From Roseovarius sp. ZX-A-9 (GTDB lineage Bacteria; Pseudomonadota; Alphaproteobacteria; Rhodobacterales; Rhodobacteraceae), in NCBI RefSeq assembly GCF_028369135.1, contig NZ_JAPWHW010000008.1, forward strand, positions 143,263-207,262: a stretch of DNA of 64,000 bases, in the 5' to 3' direction. Within the stretch, counting starts at the first letter, position 1, and every line of letters begins with the position of its first letter. Positions 43,270 through 52,070 of this stretch are shown here, in pieces. The notes under the pieces were generated by a model, which saw only the letters and a program-made list of their open reading frames with translations, did not search any database and was not told the origin of the DNA. Both the position numbers and the translations under genes were made by a program.

Positions 43270-44466
43270 ATGTCTGAATCCATCCGTCAGAAAGCCGAAG
43301 CCACGCTTGCGGAGGTCGCCGAGGTCAACGCCGTCGTCCTGCCCGAACCCACCGAGGCGCGTGACATCGTGCTGCTCAAGGACGCGGACAAACCCGTGGG
43401 CGACGAGATCCGCAAACGTATGTCTGAGATCGACATGGGCGACACTCAGTCCATCGTGTCCTTTGGCTCTGCCGCGCAGGCCGAGTTGCAGGAAATCTCG
43501 CAAGCCATGTTGCAGGGCGTGCGCAACAAGGATGTGGGCCCGGCGGGCGACAGCCTGCGCGGGATCGTCACCACGATCCGGGGCTTTTCGGTGTCCGAGC
43601 TGGATGTGCGTCGCAAGCGGACCTGGTGGGAGCGCCTGCTGGGCCGGGCGGCGCCTTTCGCGCAATTCACCGCGCGCTTCGAAGAGGTCCAGAGCCAGAT
43701 CGACAAGGTGACAGAGGATCTGCATCTGCACGAGCATACATTGCTCAAGGATATCAAATCGCTCGACCTTCTCTATGGCAAGACCCTCGCCTTTTACGAG
43801 GAACTGGCGCTCTATATCGCGGCCGGCGAAGAAAAGCTGCGCGTGCTGGATGAAAAAGACATCCCCGCCAAGGAGGCCAAGATCGCCAAGGCCCCCGAGA
43901 AAGACCAGGTGATGAAGGCGCAGGAACTGCGCGATCTGCGCGCCGCGCGCGACGATCTGGAACGCCGGGTGCATGACCTGAAACTGACCCGTCAGGTCAC
44001 GATGCAGTCTCTGCCGTCGATCCGTCTGGTGCAGGAAAACGACAAGAGCCTCGTGACCAAGATCAATTCGACGCTCGTGAACACCGTGCCGCTGTGGGAA
44101 ACCCAGCTGGCGCAGGCCGTCACCATCCAGCGTTCTGCCGAGGCCGCCGCCGCAGTGCGAGACGCCAACGACCTGACCAATGAGCTGCTGACCGCCAACG
44201 CCAAGAACCTGCGCGAAAGCAACAAGATGATCCGCACCGAGATGGAGCGCGGCGTGTTCGACATCGAAGCGGTAAAACAGGCCAATGCCGACCTGATCGG
44301 CACGATCGAGGAATCCCTGCAAATCGCGGACGAAGGCAAGGCCCGCCGTGCCGCTGCCGAGGCCGAACTGAAGAAAATGGAGGCCGAGCTGCGCGATACG
44401 CTCGCCTCGGCCAAGGCACGTGGCGATGGCACCGGCGATACCGTTGGCACCTCCGCCGGGGCATAG
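43270..44466 (+). CDS. TelA-family toxic anion resistance protein
   Basis: 398 residues, almost fully helical and coiled. RKRTWWERLLGRAAPFAQF, SLDLLYGKTLAFYEELALYI and LTRQVTMQSLPSIRLVQ are TelA hallmarks. The family is linked to tellurite, nisin and cell-wall stress tolerance in other bacteria, but its mechanism is not settled. It directly follows the XpaC gene, and the DUF2927 gene starts 7 bp after its stop. Confidence 0.93.
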   Translation: MSESIRQKAEATLAEVAEVNAVVLPEPTEARDIVLLKDADKPVGDEIRKRMSEIDMGDTQSIVSFGSAAQAELQEISQAMLQGVRNKDVGPAGDSLRGIVTTIRGFSVSELDVRRKRTWWERLLGRAAPFAQFTARFEEVQSQIDKVTEDLHLHEHTLLKDIKSLDLLYGKTLAFYEELALYIAAGEEKLRVLDEKDIPAKEAKIAKAPEKDQVMKAQELRDLRAARDDLERRVHDLKLTRQVTMQSLPSIRLVQENDKSLVTKINSTLVNTVPLWETQLAQAVTIQRSAEAAAAVRDANDLTNELLTANAKNLRESNKMIRTEMERGVFDIEAVKQANADLIGTIEESLQIADEGKARRAAAEAELKKMEAELRDTLASAKARGDGTGDTVGTSAGA

Positions 44467-44473
44467 GCTTCGC

Positions 44474-45439
44474 GTGCGGGTCGCGGCGAACATAAGGGCG
44501 GTCATTCTAAGCGCGGGCCTCGTGGCCCTGACTGGCTGTGCCATGCCGGTAGAGCCGCCCTCTACCTCGCCCCAGGCACGGCCCGCCGATGTGGCCCCGA
44601 CACCGACGCCGCATCCGGATGGCCCGTCCGTCCGCAGTCAGAGCCTGTCGCGCTATTACAGCCGCGTGCAGGCCAATTTGCTGGCGCAGGGCCTGCTGCG
44701 CACCGGTGGCGGCGGCGTCGATACGCCCTATTCGGATAGCGATCTGCTGCGCAATTTCGAAACGATCGCGTTCTACGACGAATACGCGCGCAACCGTGGC
44801 CTGACGCGGTCGGACGGCAAGCCGGGCGGCCTGCGCAAATGGACCACCCCCGTGCGCATGAAGGTCGAATTCGGCGACAGCGTTCCCAAAGCACAGCGCG
44901 AGTCCGATCTGCAGACCGTCACTGCCTATGCAGCACGCCTGTCGCGCATCACCGGCCATCCGATTTCGGCCGGCCCCGGCGCGGGTGCCAATTTTCATGT
45001 GCTGATCATGGGCGAGGATGACCGCGCCGCCGCGGTGGACCGCATCCGCCAACTGGTGCCCAACATCAACCCGACCTCTCTGGCGCTGTTCAACTCGCTG
45101 CCACGGTCGATCCATTGCCTTGTAGTGGCTTTTTCGGATGCCAAGGACGACCACACCTACCGCCGTGCCATCGCCTTTATCCGGGCCGAACACCCCGACC
45201 TTATGCGGCGCTCCTGCGTGCACGAAGAATTGGCGCAGGGCCTTGGCCTTGCCAATGACAGCCCGCGCGCGCGCCCGTCTATTTTCAATGACGATGACGA
45301 ATTTGCGTTGCTCACCACCCACGACGAAGAACTGCTGCGCCTGCTCTACTCGCCCCGCCTGACCCCCGGCATGTCCGCCGAAGAGGCCCGCCCGATCCTG
45401 CGCGAATTGATTGCGCAGCGCGGCATCGGCCCTAGTTAA
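44474..45439 (+). CDS. DUF2927 lipoprotein
   Basis: 321 residues starting from GTG 44474 (MRVAANIRAVILSAG), which yields a good lipoprotein signal peptide with lipobox LTGC; an upstream GTG at 44420 would overlap telA by 47 bp and hide that peptide. The body (FHVLIMGEDDRAAA; RSCVHEELAQGLGLANDS) matches DUF2927, in which the HEE motif hints at a metal site. Function is unknown. It is an outer or periplasmic partner in the TelA array. Confidence 0.82.
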   Translation: MRVAANIRAVILSAGLVALTGCAMPVEPPSTSPQARPADVAPTPTPHPDGPSVRSQSLSRYYSRVQANLLAQGLLRTGGGGVDTPYSDSDLLRNFETIAFYDEYARNRGLTRSDGKPGGLRKWTTPVRMKVEFGDSVPKAQRESDLQTVTAYAARLSRITGHPISAGPGAGANFHVLIMGEDDRAAAVDRIRQLVPNINPTSLALFNSLPRSIHCLVVAFSDAKDDHTYRRAIAFIRAEHPDLMRRSCVHEELAQGLGLANDSPRARPSIFNDDDEFALLTTHDEELLRLLYSPRLTPGMSAEEARPILRELIAQRGIGPS

Positions 45440-45460
45440 TCTACAACAGGAGACTACCAG

Positions 45461-46579
45461 ATGGGTATTTTCGATTTTCTCACCGGTGAATTCATCGACG
45501 TCATCCACTGGACCGACGACACCCGCGACACGATGGTCTGGCGGTTCCAGCGCGAAGGCCACGAGATCAAGTATGGCGCCAAGCTGACCGTGCGCGAAGG
45601 TCAGGCGGCGGTGTTTGTCCATGAGGGCCAGTTGGCGGATGTCTTCACGCCCGGTCTCTACATGCTCGAGACCAACAACATGCCGGTCATGACGACGCTG
45701 CAACACTGGGATCACGGGTTCAAAAGCCCGTTCAAATCCGAGATCTACTTCGTCAACACCACCCGCTTCAACGATCTGAAATGGGGCACCAAGAACCCGA
45801 TCATGCTGCGCGATCCCGAATTTGGCCCGACCCGCCTGCGCGCCTTCGGCACATACAGCGTCCGCGTGGCTGACCCCGCCAAGTTCCTGCTCGAGATCGT
45901 CGGCACAGACGGTGAATTCACCATGGACGAGATCAGCTATCAGATCCGCAACATCATCGTGCAAGAGTTTTCCCGCGTCGTCGCGTCGTCGGGCATTCCG
46001 GTGCTCGACATGGCCGCCAACACCGCCGATCTGGGCAAGCTGGTGGCCGCAGCGATCAGCCAGACCGTGGCGCAATACGGGCTCGCCATTCCCGAGCTCT
46101 ATATAGAGAATATCTCTCTGCCACCCGCGGTCGAGGCCGCACTGGACAAGCGGACATCGGTGGGCCTTGCCGGCGATCTGGGCCGGTTCACGCAATACAG
46201 CGCCGCCGAGGCCATGACCGAAGCGGCGAAGAACCCCGCCGGTGGTGGCATGGCGGCCGGCATGGGCGCGGGCATGGGGATCGCCATGGCCCAGCAGATG
46301 ACCGGCCAGGGCGGCCCCTGGGGCGCGGCCCCAGCCGCCGCTCCTGCGACGCAGATGCCGCCCCCGCCCCCGGTCGAAAAAGTATGGCACATCGCAGAGG
46401 GCGGCGAGACCCACGGCCCCTACTCCAAGGCCGCGATGGGCCGCATGGTGCGTGACGGAAAATTGACACGCGAGAGCCACGTCTGGACTGCCGGACTGGA
46501 CGGATGGCTGCGGGCCGAGGACGTAGCCGAACTGGCGCAGCTCTTTACCGTGATGCCACCGCCGCCACCTGCAAACTGA
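45461..46579 (+). CDS. SPFH (band 7) protein with C-terminal GYF_2 domain, YdjI-like
   Basis: 372 residues. An N-terminal SPFH domain (about 20-240; ETNNMPVMTTLQHWDHGFKS, MDEISYQIRNIIVQEFS) precedes a Gly/Ala/Met-rich linker with a PPPPP run and a GYF_2 domain (about 308-365; HGPYSKAAMGRM, GWLRAEDVAEL). It matches the 'SPFH domain / virion core' group of B. subtilis YdjI, a membrane-stress protein working with PspA. GYF domains bind Pro-rich peptides, and Pro-rich runs occur in this protein itself. Confidence 0.88.
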   Translation: MGIFDFLTGEFIDVIHWTDDTRDTMVWRFQREGHEIKYGAKLTVREGQAAVFVHEGQLADVFTPGLYMLETNNMPVMTTLQHWDHGFKSPFKSEIYFVNTTRFNDLKWGTKNPIMLRDPEFGPTRLRAFGTYSVRVADPAKFLLEIVGTDGEFTMDEISYQIRNIIVQEFSRVVASSGIPVLDMAANTADLGKLVAAAISQTVAQYGLAIPELYIENISLPPAVEAALDKRTSVGLAGDLGRFTQYSAAEAMTEAAKNPAGGGMAAGMGAGMGIAMAQQMTGQGGPWGAAPAAAPATQMPPPPPVEKVWHIAEGGETHGPYSKAAMGRMVRDGKLTRESHVWTAGLDGWLRAEDVAELAQLFTVMPPPPPAN

Positions 46580-46675
46580 TCCCGAAATGCCCCTGCATTG
46601 GGTCCATAGACCTGCTGTACGGGCATTTCCCGTCTTCTTTATAAAAATACTCAAATTTCCAAGGCCCGCCAAATA

Positions 46676-47794
46676 ATGCCTGCGCCGCTTACTGAACCAT
46701 CTCCGGAAAACCACCTTTTCCCCTGCAACAATTGCGGGTCTGATTTGCGATTCTCGCCCGAGGCCGGGCAGCTGGTTTGCGACCATTGTGGCAATACCGA
46801 ACCTGTCACGGATGATAGCCCCTGGGCCAACCCGCTGGCAGAGCTGGACTTTCGCCGCGCCATCGCCGCCGATCTGCCCGACCAGGACATGGAAGAAACG
46901 CGGGTGCTGCAATGCCCCAACTGCGCGGCTCAGGTCGAGTTCGATCCCGGAAACCACGCCGCCGAATGCCCGTTCTGCGCCACGCCCGTCGTGACCGACA
47001 CCGGCACGAACCGCCATATCAAGCCGCGCGGTGTGCTGCCCTTTGCGCTTGATGAGCGCACCGCTCGCGACGCCATGACCGATTGGCTGGGCAAGCTGTG
47101 GTTCGCGCCCAATGGGCTGCAGGACTATGCCCGCAAGGGGCGCAAGCTGCAGGGTATCTATGTGCCCTACTGGACCTTCGATGCCGATACCAAATCCACC
47201 TACCGGGGCGAGCGCGGCACCGTCTATTACGAGACCAAAACCGTGATGCGCGACGGCAAACGCGAACAGGTTCGCGTCGCCAAGGTTCGCTGGCGCGGCG
47301 TCTCGGGCCGGGTCGCGCGCTTCTTTGACGATGTGCTGGTGCTGGCCTCACGCGCATTGCCGAAGCAATACACCGACGGGCTGGAGCCTTGGGACCTTAG
47401 CGCGCTGGAGCCATACCGCCCCGAATTCCTGGCCGGCTTCCGCGCCGAGGCCTATACCGTGTCGCTGGACGATGGTTTTATCGAAGCCCGACAGCACATG
47501 GACAAGATCATCACACGCGACGTGCGCTTTGATATCGGCGGCGACCGCCAGCGCATCCACGATATCCAGACCCAGGTAAGCGACGTGAAATTCAAACATA
47601 TTCTGCTGCCTGTCTGGATGGCTGCGTACAAGTATAGGGGCAAGTCGTACCGCTTCGTGGTCAATGGCCGCACCGGCCGCGTACAGGGCGCGCGCCCCTG
47701 GTCCGCCTGGAAGATCGCCTTTGCGGTACTGATCGGGCTTCTGGTCGCAGGGGGCATCGGATTTGCGCTGGCCCTGAAAGAAGGCGCCCTGTGA
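46676..47794 (+). CDS. Double zinc-ribbon membrane-anchored protein, YdjG-like
   Basis: 372 residues. Two zinc ribbons are seen: Cys17/Cys20 with Cys35/Cys38, and Cys80/Cys83 with Cys98/Cys101. A beta-rich middle (about 110-340) contains YVPYWTFDADTKSTYRGERG, and one C-terminal membrane helix (about 345-368) ends the protein. Proteins like this are often misnamed primosomal or replication factors; no helicase motif is present. With the SPFH gene it looks like the YdjG/YdjI pair that anchors PspA in Bacillus. Its GTGA stop overlaps the nitroreductase start. Confidence 0.82.
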   Translation: MPAPLTEPSPENHLFPCNNCGSDLRFSPEAGQLVCDHCGNTEPVTDDSPWANPLAELDFRRAIAADLPDQDMEETRVLQCPNCAAQVEFDPGNHAAECPFCATPVVTDTGTNRHIKPRGVLPFALDERTARDAMTDWLGKLWFAPNGLQDYARKGRKLQGIYVPYWTFDADTKSTYRGERGTVYYETKTVMRDGKREQVRVAKVRWRGVSGRVARFFDDVLVLASRALPKQYTDGLEPWDLSALEPYRPEFLAGFRAEAYTVSLDDGFIEARQHMDKIITRDVRFDIGGDRQRIHDIQTQVSDVKFKHILLPVWMAAYKYRGKSYRFVVNGRTGRVQGARPWSAWKIAFAVLIGLLVAGGIGFALALKEGAL

Positions 47795-48480
47795 CGAAAG
47801 ACGATGACACCGACGCGGCTGACACACTGCGCGCCCTTCTGGATGCGCGCTATAGCTGCCGCGGGTTCCTGCCTCGCCCTGTCAGCGAAGAGACCATTCG
47901 CCAGATCGTCCGCGACGCAGGCCGTGCGCCGTCATGGTGCAATGCGCAGCCCTGGCAGGTGACGGTGACACGCGGCGCGGCGACAGAGGCGTTTCGCGCC
48001 GCGCTGATCAACGCAGCGCAGACAGAAGCCCCCTCCCCCGACATGCCCTGGCCGGTGGCCTATAACGGTGCCTACGGCGCCCGCCGCCGCGAATGTGGTT
48101 TCCAACTCTACGAAGCCGTCGGGATCGAACGCAACGACCGCGCCGCGCGCGCGGCCCAGTCCATGCAGAACTATCACCTTTTCGGCGCGCCGCATGTGGC
48201 GATCGTGCATGCCGATGCCGATCTGGGGCCTTATGCCGCGATGGATACGGGCGGTTTCGTGACCGCCTTCTGCCTTGCCGCCACGGCGCGCAGGCTGGCG
48301 ACTATCGCCCAGGCCTCGGTCGCGGCCTATCCGGCGATGATCCGGGCGCATTTCGATCTGCCCGCCAGCCGGCACATCCTCTGCGCCATCTCCTTTGGCT
48401 ACGCCGATCCAGACCACCCAGCCAACGGATTCCGCACCTCGCGTGCCGACATGGCCGAAATTTACGACCCGCGCGGCTGA
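47791..48480 (+). CDS. Nitroreductase-family flavoprotein
   Basis: 229 residues from a GTG at 47791 that overlaps the previous stop by 4 bp. It has the FMN-binding RYSCRGF and DAGRAPSWCNAQPWQVTV motif and the C-terminal CAISFGYADPDHPANGFRT. Reduces nitro compounds or quinones with NAD(P)H. Likely the last gene of the stress array by coupling, though functionally it may be separate. Confidence 0.92.
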   Translation: MTKDDDTDAADTLRALLDARYSCRGFLPRPVSEETIRQIVRDAGRAPSWCNAQPWQVTVTRGAATEAFRAALINAAQTEAPSPDMPWPVAYNGAYGARRRECGFQLYEAVGIERNDRAARAAQSMQNYHLFGAPHVAIVHADADLGPYAAMDTGGFVTAFCLAATARRLATIAQASVAAYPAMIRAHFDLPASRHILCAISFGYADPDHPANGFRTSRADMAEIYDPRG

Positions 48481-48553
48481 ATTCCTCGCGCCGCCCTTCT
48501 GCTTGCGCAGGAAACGGGTCGCTCCCAATCGCGTGCGCGCCGTAAGGTCGCGT

Positions 48554-49456
48554 ATGACCCAAGCTTTCCTTACCCCTGCCGCCGCGCTCATGTTGCTGAT
48601 CCTCGCCGCTGTCTGGGGTGGATCGTTCTTCTTTGCCGAGCTGGCGCTGCGCGAGGTGCCGCCACTGACCATCACGCTGCACCGCGTCGTCTGGGCTGTG
48701 CCCTTTCTGGGGATCGTCGTATGGTGGCAGGGTCTGACGCTGCCACGCAGCCCGCGCGTCTGGGGGGCCTATCTGGTGATGGGCGCACTCAACAATGCAC
48801 TTCCCTTTTCGCTGATCTTCTGGGGCCAGACCCGCATCGAAAGTGGCCTTGCCTCGATCCTGAACGGCACCACGGCAGTCTTCGGCGCGGTGGTGGCGGG
48901 CGTGCTGCTGGCCGATGAGCGCCTGACCCCGCGCAAGGTCATCGGCGCCCTGCTTGGCCTCGCGGGCGTCGCCATCGTCATGGGGCCGGAGGCACTGGCC
49001 GGGCTTGATCCGCGCAATGTCGCACAACTGGCGGTTATCGCAGCCGCGCTCTGCTATTCACTGGCCAGCGTCTGGGCCAAGATACACCTGAGCGACCAGC
49101 CCCCGCAGATGAATGCGCTGGGAATGCTGACCGGCAGTGCCATCATAATGATCCCCATAGCGATCTGCGTCGACGGGGTGCCGCAGATCTCATTGTCGGG
49201 TGGCACATGGGCGGCCCTGCTCGGAATGGCACTCGTGTCCACCGTTGTTGCCTACTTGCTCTATTTTGCCATTCTCACCCGTGCTGGGGCGGCAAACCTG
49301 ATGCTGGTCACGCTGCTGATACCGCCCTTTGCCATCGCACTTGGCACCGTGTTCCTGCACGAATCCCTCGGCCCCTCGGCCATCGCAGGCTTTGCCGTGA
49401 TCGCGCTCGGTATCCTGATCACTGACGGGCGTATCCTGCGCATGTTCGCGCGCTAG
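48554..49456 (+). CDS. EamA-family (DMT) transporter, second copy
   Basis: 300 residues, ten hydrophobic helices in two EamA halves ([58 protein letters not shown]). Metabolite exporter; substrate unknown. The ATG at 48554 is used; earlier in-frame codons overlap the nitroreductase gene. Confidence 0.9.
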   Translation: MTQAFLTPAAALMLLILAAVWGGSFFFAELALREVPPLTITLHRVVWAVPFLGIVVWWQGLTLPRSPRVWGAYLVMGALNNALPFSLIFWGQTRIESGLASILNGTTAVFGAVVAGVLLADERLTPRKVIGALLGLAGVAIVMGPEALAGLDPRNVAQLAVIAAALCYSLASVWAKIHLSDQPPQMNALGMLTGSAIIMIPIAICVDGVPQISLSGGTWAALLGMALVSTVVAYLLYFAILTRAGAANLMLVTLLIPPFAIALGTVFLHESLGPSAIAGFAVIALGILITDGRILRMFAR

Positions 49457-49514
49457 ACTTGCACCCGATTTCGTGGCGACGCATCAAGGGCGAAAAGCGG
49501 AAAGGAAGAACCAG

Positions 49515-49952
49515 ATGCGCGCCCTTTTGCAACGAGTGACCGAAGCCAGCGTTCGTGTCGATAACGTCATCATCGGCCAGACCGGGCCGGGCCTGCTGAT
49601 CCTGATCTGCGCCATGCAAGGTGACGACGATAGCGCCGCCGCCGCGATGGCCGCCAAGATCGCCAAGCTGAGAATTTTCACCGATGATGCCGGCAAAATG
49701 AACCGCTCGGTACGCGATATCGACGGGACCGCGCTGGTCGTCAGCCAGTTCACACTTGCGGCAGATACATCCCGCGGCAATCGCCCCGGATTTTCACAGG
49801 CAGCCCCGCCGGAAGAGGGCAACCGGCTCTACCAGCTTTTCACTGAGAAGCTGCGCGCCGAGGGCGTCGCGTGCGAGACCGGGGCCTTCGGGGCAAACAT
49901 GCAAGTCAGCCTCGTCAATGACGGCCCGGTGACAATCTGGCTGGACACCTGA
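49515..49952 (+). CDS. dtd: D-aminoacyl-tRNA deacylase
   Basis: 145 residues from ATG 49515 with AAAGGAAG upstream. The catalytic motifs of DTD are SQFTLAADT and the C-terminal [11 protein letters not shown] (the Gly-cisPro pocket is GPVT). It removes D-amino acids and glycine mischarged on tRNA. Length is canonical. Confidence 0.96.
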   Translation: MRALLQRVTEASVRVDNVIIGQTGPGLLILICAMQGDDDSAAAAMAAKIAKLRIFTDDAGKMNRSVRDIDGTALVVSQFTLAADTSRGNRPGFSQAAPPEEGNRLYQLFTEKLRAEGVACETGAFGANMQVSLVNDGPVTIWLDT

Positions 49953-50096
49953 CGCCGACGTTCATTCGCAACGTATGTGGCACGCGATGTCACGCCCCCG
50001 CACAACTGGGTCCGGTATATCATTCGGAATGGCATGACTTGACGCGGCGCGCGGTGCGGACCAATCTCGCTCCGATACAATCGCGGGAGGGGCAGA

Positions 50097-51269
50097 ATGA
50101 ACGCGCATTTCAAGGAAACGACCCGGCTCCTGGATGAGCTGATCGCCTTTCCCACCATATCGGACCGAAGCAATCTGACGATGATCGACCATCTGGCCGA
50201 AAGGCTGGAGGATGCGGGTGCGCGTGTGCATGTCTTTCCCGACGAATCCGGGCAAAAGGCCAATCTCTTTGCTACCCTAGGGCCCGAGCGCGACGGCGGC
50301 ATCGTGCTGTCGGGCCATTCCGACGTGGTGCCCGTCGCCGATCAGGAATGGTCCAGCGATCCCTTCGTGATGTACGAATCCGATGACCTGCTCTACGGGC
50401 GCGGCAGTTGCGACATGAAGGGCTTCATCGCCGCCGCCACGGCCATGGCGCCGCTCTTTGCCGAACGGGTCCGGGACCGGCCGCTGCATTTCAGCTTTAC
50501 CTATGACGAGGAAACCGGCTGTTTCGGCGCGGGAGCGCTGGTCGAAAGCCTGCGCGCACTTGATCTGCGCCCCGGTGTCGCCCTGATCGGCGAGCCGACG
50601 ATGATGCGCGTGATCGAAGGACACAAGGGCTGCAACGAATACACCACCCGTTTTCACGGGCTGGCCGGGCATGGCTCGGGCCCCGACAAGGGGGTGAACG
50701 CTGTCGAATACGCTGCACGTTTTGTCACCCGGCTGTTGGCACTCAAGGACCAGTTGCGCGCCCGTGCCCCCGCCGACAGCCGGTTCGATCCCCCCTGGAC
50801 CACGATCAACACAGGCGCGCTCAATGGTGGCGTCGCCCATAACGTCATCCCCAGCCACGCCAGCGTCGATTGGGAAATGCGCCCCGTGCAACAAAGCGAT
50901 GTGGCCTTCGTCAAGGACGACCTGCACCGCTTCTGCACCGAGACGCTGCTGCCTGAAATGCTTGCCGTGTGTCCCGAAGCCGACATCGCCACCGAAATTG
51001 TCGGCGAGGTCGCTGGCCTGCTGCCCAGCGATCCGAACGAGGCACGCCGGATCATGATGGAACTGACCGGCAGCAATGATGCCAGTACCGTGGCCTTTGG
51101 CACCGAGGCGGGGATTTTCCAGGCCTACGGCATGTCCGCCGTGGTGTGCGGTCCGGGCTCGATCAATCAGGCGCACAAGGCCGACGAATATGTCAGCCGC
51201 GATCAGTTGGCCCAATGCATCGCGATGCTGGAAGGCCTTTCACAGCGGCTGGGAAGCGAAGCCGCCTGA
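50097..51269 (+). CDS. argE: Acetylornithine deacetylase (M20 family)
   Basis: 390 residues. The metal ligands and catalytic sites of M20 are seen: LSGHSDVVPV, GRGSCDMKGF, DEETGCFG and IGEPT. FPTISDRSN at the start and the late AFGTEAGIFQAYGM are ArgE-like. It hydrolyses N-acetylornithine to ornithine, but related amide bonds are possible. A good RBS (CGGGAGGGG) is upstream. It is not linked to other arg genes here. Confidence 0.88.
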   Translation: MNAHFKETTRLLDELIAFPTISDRSNLTMIDHLAERLEDAGARVHVFPDESGQKANLFATLGPERDGGIVLSGHSDVVPVADQEWSSDPFVMYESDDLLYGRGSCDMKGFIAAATAMAPLFAERVRDRPLHFSFTYDEETGCFGAGALVESLRALDLRPGVALIGEPTMMRVIEGHKGCNEYTTRFHGLAGHGSGPDKGVNAVEYAARFVTRLLALKDQLRARAPADSRFDPPWTTINTGALNGGVAHNVIPSHASVDWEMRPVQQSDVAFVKDDLHRFCTETLLPEMLAVCPEADIATEIVGEVAGLLPSDPNEARRIMMELTGSNDASTVAFGTEAGIFQAYGMSAVVCGPGSINQAHKADEYVSRDQLAQCIAMLEGLSQRLGSEAA

Positions 51270-51364
51270 GCAGACGGGCGCGACGCGCCACCGCCCATGC
51301 TGCGGGACAAAACCATCCCGGTTGGCGGACCACTTTCGTGTGGCTATTCCAAACGCAAATCAGC

Positions 51365-51979
51365 TCAACGGTGACGGCTCAGGAATGCATCGATTTCCAA
51401 TTGGGTTGGCGCTTCGCCCGCGAAAATCTCTGCATAGTGGCAACCCGCGATTGCGCGTTGCAAGCGGGGTTCGGACACTTGCATCGAATAGTATCCTGTC
51501 TGGGTCAGGATCACGGTCAGCGCTCGGTAATGGGCGGCGTCCCCGGTTTTTCCGAACCGCTCGAACAGTTGCTTGACGGCAGTCAATCGGTCGTCGTCAG
51601 ATTGATCGACAATGGCTTGCAGCCGCGCATCGTTGCGTGCCCAATTGCGGATCGCAAGGTCAAGCGGGGCGTCAAAGAGTTCAGTATCTATCCAGCAATC
51701 GATTAAATTCAAAAGAGCGCCGCACAGGCTTTGCGCAGGCATCGCACAGCGTTCAAGAATTATGCCTGTATTCCGGGTCTGCCAGATGTCGATTATGGCA
51801 TCGTGAAGCTCTGACAGGTCTTTGAAATGCCAGTAAAATCCGGTGCGCGTCAGATTGAGCGTCTTGGCCAACGGCATGACTTTGACCGCCTCAATCCCTT
51901 CGTTCACGAAAAGGGTATAGGCGGCGTCAATCCATGTCTCGCGGGTGGCGCGGTTCTTTGTGGCCAATGCCTTTTTCAT
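51365..51979 (-). CDS. TetR-family regulator divergent from the N-demethylase
   Basis: 204 residues from ATG 51979 (MKKALATKNRATRETW). The HTH (about residues 10-60) contains VKVMPLAKTLNLTRTGFYWH. It is of the same subfamily as the TetR protein at 34232-34903. The 91-bp divergent region holds two 16-bp palindromes; one is 20 nt from this start, so self-regulation is likely. Confidence 0.9.
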   Translation of the reverse strand: MKKALATKNRATRETWIDAAYTLFVNEGIEAVKVMPLAKTLNLTRTGFYWHFKDLSELHDAIIDIWQTRNTGIILERCAMPAQSLCGALLNLIDCWIDTELFDAPLDLAIRNWARNDARLQAIVDQSDDDRLTAVKQLFERFGKTGDAAHYRALTVILTQTGYYSMQVSEPRLQRAIAGCHYAEIFAGEAPTQLEIDAFLSRHR

Positions 51980-51998
51980 GGCGCCAATCCTAAAGAAC

Positions 51999-52014
51999 TT
52001 GACAGGTGTGTCAA
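51999..52014. promoter_or_regulatory. Palindromic operator TTGACA-N4-TGTCAA
   Basis: A perfect palindrome TTGACAGGTGTGTCAA, 20 nt upstream of the tetR start. It is spaced 32 bp (three helical turns) from a second palindrome, as expected for a pair of TetR dimer sites. Confidence 0.65.
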
Positions 52015-52030
52015 TTCTGGAAATGCTGAC

Positions 52031-52046
52031 CTGACATCCATGTCAG
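52031..52046. promoter_or_regulatory. Palindromic operator CTGACA-N4-TGTCAG
   Basis: A perfect palindrome CTGACATCCATGTCAG, 25 nt before the flavoprotein ATG. It is in the same family as 51999-52014 (TGACA-N4-TGTCA) and close to the 30154 site (GGACA-N4-TGTCC). Confidence 0.65.
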
Positions 52047-52070
52047 GAATCAACGCGTAAGAGAGCCTCA

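Noticed and set aside
46676..47794. Primosomal/helicase annotation suggested by zinc ribbons
   Set aside because: There are no Walker or helicase motifs; two CxxC ribbons and a C-terminal membrane helix fit a YdjG-like membrane protein.
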